Shown here in pieces: positions 7,021-13,485 of a DNA stretch of 21,070 bases (the first letter of the stretch is position 1; every line of letters begins with the position of its first letter). The notes beneath the pieces are model-generated. The model did not search any database, was not told where the DNA came from, and saw only the letters and a program-made list of their open reading frames with translations. Source of the stretch: Sulfurimonas sp. (GTDB lineage: Bacteria; Campylobacterota; Campylobacteria; Campylobacterales; Sulfurimonadaceae); contig JALTUB010000097.1 of NCBI GenBank assembly GCA_027047745.1, positions 1 to 21,070 on the forward strand. Reading direction: 5' to 3'. The translations under genes and the position numbers were made by a program.

Positions 7021-7489
7021 ACCTGCGGGTTTTTGGATTAGGTTTTACGCTTCATTTTTAGATACGCTTTTTTTAGCTCTTCCTATAGCCATTGTCATCT
7101 ACTTTTTAAGTGATGGCAACTGGTTTGACTTTTCACAATACCAAACAAACTTACAAATGGCAATGAGTGGAAATCTTCATGCACTTGATACCCAACCAAA
7201 AACTTCTTTTAAGTGGGAACTTGTTTTTGAAATCTCTGTTCTTGTTGTAACTATACTCTTTTGGAACAGATGGAGAGGTGCAACACCTGGAAAAAAATTT
7301 GTTCATATCAAGATAGTAGATGCAAAAACTTATGAAGATATAGATAACAAACAAGCTATCACTCGTTCTTTAGGTTATATCCCATCTACACTACTTTTTG
7401 GCATTGGTTTTTTGATGGTTGGCTTTAGGAGAGATAAACGCTCACTTCATGATTTACTTGCTGGGAGTGTTGTGATTTACGAAGATTAA
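7013..7489 (+). CDS. RDD family integral membrane protein
   Basis: A 158-residue inner membrane protein. The family signature is visible: GFWIRFYASFLDTLFL near the N-terminus with the conserved Arg and Asp, a central NRWRGATPGKKFVHIKIVD, and RDKRSLHDLLAGSVVI near the end. Hydrophobic segments at about residues 13-34, 67-85 and 120-137 suggest three spans. RDD proteins are poorly characterised; some have been linked to ion tolerance or transport, but nothing here decides that. The ATG lies within the last eight bases of guaB, so it is probably co-transcribed and translationally coupled with it. Its stop codon overlaps that of the convergent ttcA-like gene. Confidence 0.88.
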   Translation: MYKPAGFWIRFYASFLDTLFLALPIAIVIYFLSDGNWFDFSQYQTNLQMAMSGNLHALDTQPKTSFKWELVFEISVLVVTILFWNRWRGATPGKKFVHIKIVDAKTYEDIDNKQAITRSLGYIPSTLLFGIGFLMVGFRRDKRSLHDLLAGSVVIYED

Positions 7490-7494
7490 TCTTC
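7481..7494. repeat. Perfect palindrome at the meeting point of two convergent genes
   Basis: GAAGATTAATCTTC is its own reverse complement. The central TTAA holds the stop codons of both the RDD gene (plus strand) and the ttcA-like gene (minus strand). As RNA it could form only a five-pair stem with a four-base loop; on the plus strand an A-rich rather than T-rich run follows, so it is not a classical terminator. Confidence 0.5.
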
Positions 7495-8235
7495 TAGCAT
7501 AAAAAAACTATCAACAGATATATTTTTAAAAGCTGCGTTTAAACTTGTAAATAGTGATGGGAAATCTTTTTCTAACTTTGATAAGAGTATTTTTGTGTCT
7601 GCTCTTGCATGAGGCATCTTCTCTTGGAAGTGCATAGATGGACACAACTCATCACCTATGGCATGTATCTCATTGTCAAGCACAAAAGCACTTAACTGTC
7701 TCTCTCTCATCTGTATCAGAGGTCTTATAACTACTAAACCATTACCTGCAGTATATTTAGGAGCTAAACTTCTCATCTGACCATTGTAAATAAAGTTCAT
7801 AAAAAAGCTCTCTGCTGCATCATCCATATGGTGACCAAGTGCTACTTTATTACACTCTAGCTCTTGAGCCATACTGTACAGATATCCTCTTCTCATGCGA
7901 GAGAAAAAACTACATGAAGATGAATTTTTTCTTATCTTATCTTTAGCTAACTCAAAAACAGAGGTATCTTTTACTACATGATTTATCCCATACTCCTTGC
8001 AGTGAGCAGACAACTTACTATAATCTTCACCCATTCCATAAGAGATAGTAACTGCTACAAACTCGAACTTAAAAGGTGCGCGTCGCTGTTGCTCTTTCAT
8101 GGCATGAATAAGAGTTAAAGAGTCTTTTCCACCACTAAGCCCAACAAGGATTTTATCACCCTCCTCTATGAGTTTAAACTCGGCATTTGTTTTTCCAAGT
8201 TTAGACATAATCTTTTTAGAGAGTTTTATGCCCAT
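7486..8235 (-). CDS. ttcA: TtcA-like PP-loop ATPase, probable tRNA 2-thiocytidine synthetase family
   Basis: A 249-residue cytosolic protein of the ATP-pyrophosphatase (TilS/TtcA) group, which activates a tRNA base by adenylation. The P-loop SGGKDS is at residues 34-39 and the GHHMDDAAESFFMN motif at 134-147, with the TtcA-like RMRRGYLYSMA after it. TtcA thiolates cytidine 32 using an iron-sulfur cluster held by cysteines, two of them in a CxxC just before RxRRG. Here that site is CSFF (Cys108, Phe111), so one expected ligand is missing; Cys198 lies where TtcA has its third cysteine region. The family is clear, but thiolation chemistry is uncertain; another tRNA modification is possible. Its ATG overlaps the mtnN stop by one base (TAATG). 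It is the last gene of the slyD-fabD cluster. Confidence 0.8.
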   Translation of the reverse strand: MGIKLSKKIMSKLGKTNAEFKLIEEGDKILVGLSGGKDSLTLIHAMKEQQRRAPFKFEFVAVTISYGMGEDYSKLSAHCKEYGINHVVKDTSVFELAKDKIRKNSSSCSFFSRMRRGYLYSMAQELECNKVALGHHMDDAAESFFMNFIYNGQMRSLAPKYTAGNGLVVIRPLIQMRERQLSAFVLDNEIHAIGDELCPSMHFQEKMPHARADTKILLSKLEKDFPSLFTSLNAAFKNISVDSFFMLED

Positions 8236-8933
8236 TAGTCTGCTATAACCTTGTCAACCATCTTCATAACAAACTCAGCTGACTCAACTGCTGATGTTTC
8301 TAAAAACTCATCAAATGAAAAACTAGCATCCATATCAGCAGCATCACTTATAGCACGAAGTATAAAAAAAGGAACACTTAGGGCATCACAAACTACTGCA
8401 ACACTAGCGCCTTCCATCTCTAAGGCATCGGCACTGAACTCTTTTCCTATCCAGTTTTTTCTATCTTCATTTGCCACAAACTGATCGCCTGTTGCTATGA
8501 TACCCTCTACAACACTTTTACCCATATCTGAAGCTACTTCTTTACTAAGTTTTATCATACCTTTGTCAGCTTCAACATAAACAGCACCCTCAGGAACAAA
8601 CCCGTAAGGATGTCCAAAGGCAGTAATATCTAAATCATGTTGAGATAGTTTTGTAGCAACTATCAAATCACCAACTTTTAAAGATGAAGATATTGCTCCT
8701 GCAACACCAGAAAAAAGAAGTTTTTTTGCTCCAAAATGTTCTATCATAGTTGTAGCCGTTAAAGTAGAAAAGACTTTTCCTATCTTAGAGTATGCTATAA
8801 CTAACTCTACGCCATTATAAGTTGCTTCATAGTATTTATTTCCTGCATACTCTGTAGTTTTATATTGCCCTAGTTTTTCTAGTATCGGTGCTACCTCTTC
8901 AGGCATTGCACCCATTATCGCTATCTTACTCAT
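8235..8933 (-). CDS. mtnN: 5'-methylthioadenosine / S-adenosylhomocysteine nucleosidase
   Basis: Hydrolyses the N-glycosidic bond of MTA and SAH, and in Campylobacterota usually also of 6-amino-6-deoxyfutalosine in the alternative menaquinone pathway. Catalytic and binding residues fall at the same numbers as in the E. coli enzyme: Glu12 in GAMPEEV, Glu174 in ALEMEGA, and Asp197 in RAISDAAD. The GVAGAI and GDQFV motifs are also present. The length of 232 residues is normal. An AGGA precedes the ATG and lies in the last codons of the nitrilase gene, three bases away. A role in menaquinone synthesis is likely from the taxonomic setting but cannot be read from this sequence alone. Confidence 0.95.
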   Translation of the reverse strand: MSKIAIMGAMPEEVAPILEKLGQYKTTEYAGNKYYEATYNGVELVIAYSKIGKVFSTLTATTMIEHFGAKKLLFSGVAGAISSSLKVGDLIVATKLSQHDLDITAFGHPYGFVPEGAVYVEADKGMIKLSKEVASDMGKSVVEGIIATGDQFVANEDRKNWIGKEFSADALEMEGASVAVVCDALSVPFFILRAISDAADMDASFSFDEFLETSAVESAEFVMKMVDKVIAD

Positions 8934-8936
8934 ATA

Positions 8937-9656
8937 TCATCCTATTTTAAATGTTTTTACTATCTTTTTATAATGTGCTAATCTGTTTTTTATATTTCCA
9001 TTTTTATCTACAGTGCAACTTCCACCCCAAAAACCAAGTCCATCTTCAAAACCTACTCTGTTTACAAAGATAAGCTCTGCCTTGCACTCTGTGGCTACTG
9101 TTTTTATAATATCTAGCCATTGCTCTTCTATCTCTAAACCATCTTCACCAAAGCCACGAGCAGGTGAAGCCACTAGAGCTATTATCAAGTCTGGATTCTC
9201 TTTTATCAAATCTTCATGAACAGTTTTATGCCATAAATCTTCACAAACCAACATTGATATTTTTTTATCATCAACTATAAAACTCTCAAAAATATTACCA
9301 GCTTCAAAGTAACGAGCCTCTTCAAACATTCCATAATTTGGAAGATGCACTTTATAATGCTTTGCAACCAAAGAGCCATCATGAAAATAAAGAGCCGTGT
9401 TTCTAAATAGATTTTCATCTCTAAGAGCAACACCAACAACTATATCAATATCTCTACTCAAATCATTAAATATATCTAGTTCTTCAAGAGCATAAGCATC
9501 TTCATAAAGTTTATCTTGAAGTAAATAACCATTAAGAGAAAGTTCAGGAAAAACAATCAAATCACTTTCATCTTTAAACTCTTTTATAATCTTAACAATC
9601 TCATCTAAATTACTTCGATTTAGTTTAGGTGAGATTTGTGCTAGTGTTACTCTCAT
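8937..9656 (-). CDS. Carbon-nitrogen hydrolase (nitrilase superfamily)
   Basis: A 239-residue cytosolic amidase-type enzyme. The Glu-Lys-Cys triad is visible: Glu38 in FPELSLNGY, Lys102 in YKVHLPNYGMFEEARYF, and Cys138 in LVCEDLWH. The KVHLPNYGxFxExRYF block is most like the glutaminase domain of NAD synthetase and some omega-amidases, but there is no synthetase domain and the length is that of a stand-alone hydrolase. The substrate is unknown. It sits between fabD (four bases) and mtnN (three bases) in one operon; as far as I recall C. jejuni has no gene between fabD and the mtnN homologue, so this looks like an added member. Confidence 0.87.
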   Translation of the reverse strand: MRVTLAQISPKLNRSNLDEIVKIIKEFKDESDLIVFPELSLNGYLLQDKLYEDAYALEELDIFNDLSRDIDIVVGVALRDENLFRNTALYFHDGSLVAKHYKVHLPNYGMFEEARYFEAGNIFESFIVDDKKISMLVCEDLWHKTVHEDLIKENPDLIIALVASPARGFGEDGLEIEEQWLDIIKTVATECKAELIFVNRVGFEDGLGFWGGSCTVDKNGNIKNRLAHYKKIVKTFKIG

Positions 9657-9660
9657 GATA

Positions 9661-10602
9661 TTATGAACAGACTTCCTCTTTTACTTTTTCTAATGATGCC
9701 ATATCTGAGATATTGAGTGTTTTTAACTCTTTGGAAATTCTTCTATTAAGACCTTTAAGTGTAACTCCATTACCAAACTCAATAGCTATATCTACATCAT
9801 TAGCTATTGCTAAGATTGACTGTTTGTATCTTACAGGTTTTACGAGTTGCTCTTTTAAAAGTGCTACTGCTTCAGCTTTTGTAGAGTAAGCTTGTGTTGT
9901 TACATTTGAGATAACAGGAGCTAAAAAGTTATCACTAAGCATTGTTTCCATCATTTTTGCTAAAGGCTCTTGTGCAGGAGCTAAAATCTTACAGTGAGAA
10001 GCTACAGACATATCAAGCAAGATAGCTCTTTTTGCACCAGCATCTTTAAAAGTTTGCTCTAATGAAACCAAATCAGCTTTCATACCAGCAACCACAAGCT
10101 GACCATCTTGGTTATAGTTTGCAGGCCAAACTTTTTTACCAGATTCTTGTGCATCTGCACAAACTTTCTCAACACTAGCATCATCAAGCCCAACTATAGC
10201 CATCATTCCAGCTTCTATCTTATCACATGCACCTTGCATATAAGAACCACGATTGTGAACAAGCTCTACAGCATCAACATAGTCGATAGCTCCACTTGCA
10301 CAAAGAGCTGAAAACTCACCTAAAGAGTGACCTAAAAATAGTTCTGCTTTTACATCTGGACACTCTACTTCAAAAAGCTTATATGCTATCATTTGAACTA
10401 AAAGAATTGCTGGTTGTGTATAAGCAGTTTGTCCAAGTTTTTCATTTTCTTGGAAGATTATCTCTTTAAAATCAACACCAATTCTATCACCTGCTTTATC
10501 AAACATCTCTCTTGCTAGTTTTGAAGATTCGTAAAAATCCTTTCCCATTCCTACTGCTTGACTTCCTTGACCTGCAAAGATCATTGCTATTTTTTTTGAC
10601 AC
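9661..10602 (-). CDS. fabD: Malonyl-CoA:ACP transacylase
   Basis: Transfers malonyl from CoA to acyl carrier protein, supplying the extender for type II fatty acid synthesis. GQGSQ is near the N-terminus, the nucleophile motif GHSLGEFSA gives Ser93, HNRGSYMQ gives Arg118, and SVASHC gives His203, matching the E. coli pattern Ser92-Arg117-His201. The length of 313 residues is normal. The start is a GTG with AAAGGA ahead of it. An ATG overlaps it one frame off (ATGTG) but runs into a stop after five codons, so it is not the start. It lies ten bases after the Fis-type regulator gene and four bases before the nitrilase gene, within the slyD to ttcA cluster. Confidence 0.96.
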   Translation of the reverse strand: MSKKIAMIFAGQGSQAVGMGKDFYESSKLAREMFDKAGDRIGVDFKEIIFQENEKLGQTAYTQPAILLVQMIAYKLFEVECPDVKAELFLGHSLGEFSALCASGAIDYVDAVELVHNRGSYMQGACDKIEAGMMAIVGLDDASVEKVCADAQESGKKVWPANYNQDGQLVVAGMKADLVSLEQTFKDAGAKRAILLDMSVASHCKILAPAQEPLAKMMETMLSDNFLAPVISNVTTQAYSTKAEAVALLKEQLVKPVRYKQSILAIANDVDIAIEFGNGVTLKGLNRRISKELKTLNISDMASLEKVKEEVCS

Positions 10603-10612
10603 ATTTTATCCT

Positions 10613-11377
10613 TTATAAGTAGTTTTGATTATCTGATATTTTTTTTCTAAGTGTATTTCTATTTAAACCGAGTTTATCTGATAATTGGAGTTGAGACTTA
10701 AATCTTTTTAGTCCCTCTTTTATAAGTGGCACTTCATAAAGATACAAAAACTTTTTGTAGTCATTGTTTGAACCAAGTTTTGAACCTATATAGTGACCGA
10801 TAATATCCATCAACTCTTTATCTTGTATATCTTCTAAAAGACAGTTTACCATAACTTGTCTTCTTAAAGAGTTAGCATTATCACTCAAGTCTGGAGTAAA
10901 ACTATCCAAGTCAATATGATTATCTCCACCAAAGATAGAAGATGCTTCAAGTGAAAATTTTTCAATAAGTTTAACAACATCTTCATTTCTTTTACTAAGT
11001 GGTAAAATATCAAACTTTATACTAAAAATCTCATCTATCAAAGGTTCATGTAAAAGATGACTTGAAGTAGCTATTACCCTTACTCTGTTTTTTATGATTG
11101 TTTCTAATAATGTATTTATATTTGGAGATTTATCTATATTTGTGATAATAATTTCGTTAGAACTTTGTAAAAGTAGTGAAAGCTCTTTAAAATTCGATGC
11201 ATCTATAACTGGTGCATCAGGGAGTACAAAAGAGGCTAAACTCTTTTTTCCAACTCCAGACTCTCCTATTATAAGAGCGTTTACACTAAGAGTTTTTAAA
11301 AGAGAAGCTGTATTGAATGCTTTTTTTGAAGCCTCTGAAGCAGTTATAAAACTAGTGACATCCACAGCCTGTACCAC
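10613..11377 (-). CDS. Degenerate AAA+ / Fis-type HTH protein, remnant of a sigma-54 activator
   Basis: About 254 residues with the architecture of an NtrC-type activator without receiver domain. A Walker A motif GESGVGKK is at about residues 38-45, sensor-I-like VRVIATSSH at 99-107, and a C-terminal Fis-type helix-turn-helix includes LSDKLGLNRNTLRKK. Much of the catalytic core is lost: the GAFTGA loop that contacts sigma-54 is absent and the region between Walker A and B is far too short; Walker B reads EIIITNID instead of the LDE type; and the FREDLYYRL arginine-finger block is replaced by LIDEIFSIKF. It is probably not a sigma-54 activator but may still bind DNA. The GTG at 11377 has AGAAGG eight bases ahead; a GTG at 11386 overlaps that site. 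It overlaps slyD by 26 bases. Confidence 0.75.
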   Translation of the reverse strand: MVQAVDVTSFITASEASKKAFNTASLLKTLSVNALIIGESGVGKKSLASFVLPDAPVIDASNFKELSLLLQSSNEIIITNIDKSPNINTLLETIIKNRVRVIATSSHLLHEPLIDEIFSIKFDILPLSKRNEDVVKLIEKFSLEASSIFGGDNHIDLDSFTPDLSDNANSLRRQVMVNCLLEDIQDKELMDIIGHYIGSKLGSNNDYKKFLYLYEVPLIKEGLKRFKSQLQLSDKLGLNRNTLRKKISDNQNYL

Positions 11378-11861
11378 AACTCTCACCTTCTGCTGGTTTA
11401 TTTTCAGCAGGGATACCAGTCATAGCTTCTTCAGCAGATGCATCTCTAACATTGTTAATCGCAACACTAAACATCAACTCTTTACCAGCTAAAGGATGGT
11501 TAAAGTCAATAACAACTGTCTCGCCTTTAAGTTCTTTAACAGTTACTTGAACAGTTCCACCATCTTCACCTTGTCCGTAAAGTGTCATACCTAAGTCTAA
11601 TTCAATACCAGCAAATTGGTCAGCTGGAACTTCTTGAGTCGCTTCAGCATTATACTCACCATAAGCATCTTCTGGTTTAACTAAGATATCACCTTTATCG
11701 CCAATACCCATGTTTACTATACCATTTTCAAGACCAGGAATAATTTGACCCTTTCCGAACATAAACACTAATGCTTCACCACCAACATTACTATCAACTA
11801 CCTTGTCACCATCTTTAACTTCGTACTCTATTGATACGATTTGATTTGCTTCTATTGCCAT
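11352..11861 (-). CDS. slyD: FKBP-type peptidyl-prolyl isomerase, SlyD-like
   Basis: A cytosolic prolyl isomerase and chaperone of 169 residues. The FKBP half-domain begins VSIEYEVKDGDKVVDS, includes LVFMFGKGQIIPGLE, and is followed by an insert-in-flap region with EDAYGEY and the closing strand FNHPLAGKELMF. The C-terminus is rich in metal ligands, ending SCGTGCGCH, much shorter than the His-rich tail of E. coli SlyD but consistent with nickel or zinc binding. It heads the slyD to ttcA cluster, and its 3' end overlaps the regulator gene. The upstream gap holds promoter-like AT-rich DNA. Confidence 0.93.
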   Translation of the reverse strand: MAIEANQIVSIEYEVKDGDKVVDSNVGGEALVFMFGKGQIIPGLENGIVNMGIGDKGDILVKPEDAYGEYNAEATQEVPADQFAGIELDLGMTLYGQGEDGGTVQVTVKELKGETVVIDFNHPLAGKELMFSVAINNVRDASAEEAMTGIPAENKPAEGESCGTGCGCH

Positions 11862-11888
11862 TTTAGACCTTTATTTTTTATTTTTCGG

Positions 11889-11907
11889 ATTTTATCATAA
11901 TATTATA
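11889..11907 (-). promoter_or_regulatory. Probable promoter region of the slyD cluster
   Basis: In the 62-base gap between cpoB and slyD the minus strand shows a perfect TATAAT at 11907-11902 and a TAAAAT at 11894-11889, at 41 and 28 bases before the slyD ATG. Either could be the -10 box. The surroundings are almost all A and T, so which is used cannot be decided by eye. No G-C rich hairpin is present. Confidence 0.45.
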
Positions 11908-11923
11908 AATATAAAATAATAAA

Positions 11924-12835
11924 TTATAAACCAATATACTTTTTAGCCTCTTTTGATTCTTTAGAGTTTGGATACTTAGATACTATTGCATTAAAAAAAG
12001 CTAAAGCATGTTTTTTATCACCTGTTTTATCCATAGATATAGCAGTATGTAACATTAGATTAGGCATATAAGATGCTTTAGAATACAAAGATGAACTCTT
12101 TTTAAAGTATGTAATAGCATTTGCATAATTTTTTCTTTTAAAATTCATTTCACCTATCTTGTAATGTGCATATGCTGGTTTATATTTTCTTTTAATAAGA
12201 GTTTCATATATATCTATAGCCTTTGTATAATATTTTTTATCAAAATATGCTTTTGCTTTAGTATATAACTCTGCACTACTTACAGAACTATTTTTTGAAG
12301 ATGAAGAACTTTTATGGCTCAACTCTTTTGCAACTAAAACTTTAAACTTATTAACATCGTTTACAAGAGTGTTAAACTCTTTTTTACTAATATAATCTTT
12401 TTCCAGATTATTAAGTAAAAGTGAAACTTCTGATAAAGTTTTATTTAATTTTTCAATATTCTGAGAGTTCAATTCAACTGCATCACTCAATCTTTTTGAG
12501 TATTCATCACTATTATGAATATTTTTATAGTTTTGATCTTCTAGTTTTTTCAAATTAATTTTATTGTTATGTGCATTACGACTTAAGTTTTCTATAATAC
12601 TCTGTAAACCATCTAATCTTTCTCTTAATGAATCAACTTCATTTGCTTGATTATTACTCTTAACAAGTACACTGTGAAGCTTGTTTTTATTTTGTAAAAT
12701 AACTTTTTCACTTGGAGTTAAACCATAAGGTTCAGAAGCATCAAGATTTCCAGCACCAAACGCTGAAGGTTCGGCAGCTGACAAAATCAGAGGCACAGCC
12801 GTCGCAATAAGTGCAACTAATATACTGTGTTTCAT
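11924..12835 (-). CDS. cpoB: Tol-Pal system protein, CpoB/YbgF-like, periplasmic
   Basis: A 303-residue secreted protein. The N-terminus MKHSILVALIATAVPLILSA is a Sec signal peptide with likely cleavage before AEPS. A long charged helical region at about 45-180, rich in Asn, Leu, Lys and Glu, is a probable coiled coil for trimerisation. A Ser-rich linker (KSSSSSKNSSVSS) leads to C-terminal tetratricopeptide repeats at about 195-300, with AKAYFDKKYYTKAIDIYE and KIGEMNFKRKNYANAITYF. In E. coli CpoB couples outer membrane constriction to cell-wall synthesis. Position directly after pal is the family's usual place. There is no good ribosome site in the 19-base gap, so translation may be weak. Confidence 0.88.
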   Translation of the reverse strand: MKHSILVALIATAVPLILSAAEPSAFGAGNLDASEPYGLTPSEKVILQNKNKLHSVLVKSNNQANEVDSLRERLDGLQSIIENLSRNAHNNKINLKKLEDQNYKNIHNSDEYSKRLSDAVELNSQNIEKLNKTLSEVSLLLNNLEKDYISKKEFNTLVNDVNKFKVLVAKELSHKSSSSSKNSSVSSAELYTKAKAYFDKKYYTKAIDIYETLIKRKYKPAYAHYKIGEMNFKRKNYANAITYFKKSSSLYSKASYMPNLMLHTAISMDKTGDKKHALAFFNAIVSKYPNSKESKEAKKYIGL

Positions 12836-12854
12836 ATATTATTATTTTATTTAA

Positions 12855-13391
12855 CTATGGAAGAAGTGCAAGATCTACACGACGGTTTTTAGACCAACAT
12901 TCTTGTGTTTGATCACTACATACTGGATTGCTTTTGCCATAGCTAACCATAGAGATACGAGAGGCATCAACACCCTCAGCAACTAATGAATTTTTAACAG
13001 CATTTGCACGCTCAAGACCTAATGCGAAGTTATACTCATCGCTACCCCACTCATCACAATTACCTTCAAGTTTAACATTGTAGTTTTTAGCACCATTATT
13101 TACTAAAGTAGCATCTGCAGAAACTTTACTAGCCATAGATGACTTAATATTATACTTATCAAAATCGAAATATATTGATGACATTTCAGACTCAAGACCT
13201 GCTATAGTCACTTCATGACTAACAGCCTTAACTGAACTATCTTCTCCAGAAACTGTTTCACTTGCAACAGGCTTTACCTCTTGTGACTTTTCTGCTGTTT
13301 GGGCTTTTTGATCTACAACAGGAGTCTTTTGGCTACATCCACTAAACAATAATAGTGATGCCACTACACTAGAAAGCATTAAACTTTTCAT
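12855..13391 (-). CDS. pal: Peptidoglycan-associated lipoprotein (OmpA family)
   Basis: An outer membrane lipoprotein of 178 residues that anchors the membrane to peptidoglycan and is the end point of the Tol-Pal motor. The signal peptide ends in a lipobox, LFSGC, with the lipidated Cys at 19. A low-complexity linker rich in Lys, Val and Ser follows, then the OmpA-like domain from about 70: IYFDFDKYNIK, LEGNCDEWGSDEYNFALG, and a closing SKNRRVDL. It contains an extra pair of cysteines near the end (PVCSDQTQECW). A good GAGGAA ribosome site precedes the ATG, and the gene has its own promoter-like -10 box in the gap after tolB. The C. jejuni equivalent is Omp18. Confidence 0.95.
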   Translation of the reverse strand: MKSLMLSSVVASLLLFSGCSQKTPVVDQKAQTAEKSQEVKPVASETVSGEDSSVKAVSHEVTIAGLESEMSSIYFDFDKYNIKSSMASKVSADATLVNNGAKNYNVKLEGNCDEWGSDEYNFALGLERANAVKNSLVAEGVDASRISMVSYGKSNPVCSDQTQECWSKNRRVDLALLP

Positions 13392-13421
13392 ATCTATTTC
13401 CTCGATTTTAAAATTGAAATA

Positions 13422-13427
13422 ATTATA
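13422..13427 (-). promoter_or_regulatory. Putative extended -10 promoter of pal
   Basis: On the minus strand the sequence reads TGGTATAAT: a perfect -10 box with the TGn extension, preceded by a run of eight T residues. It lies 30 bases before the pal ATG in the 94-base gap after tolB. It would allow pal and cpoB to be transcribed apart from the upstream atp-tol genes. Confidence 0.65.
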
Positions 13428-13485
13428 CCAAAAAAAATACTCATTTAGTTAATATTCTTATCTTAAATTAACAAAGTGTATCTTT

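Noticed and set aside
11094..11492. 132-codon open frame on the plus strand opposite the AAA+ gene and slyD
   Set aside because: It is antisense to two supported genes, shows no motif and has no ribosome site; it is explained as a shadow.
13428..13485. Terminator between tolB and pal
   Set aside because: Only a six-base inverted repeat (GTTAAT/ATTAAC) with a 13-base loop is seen and it has no T-tract in the right place.
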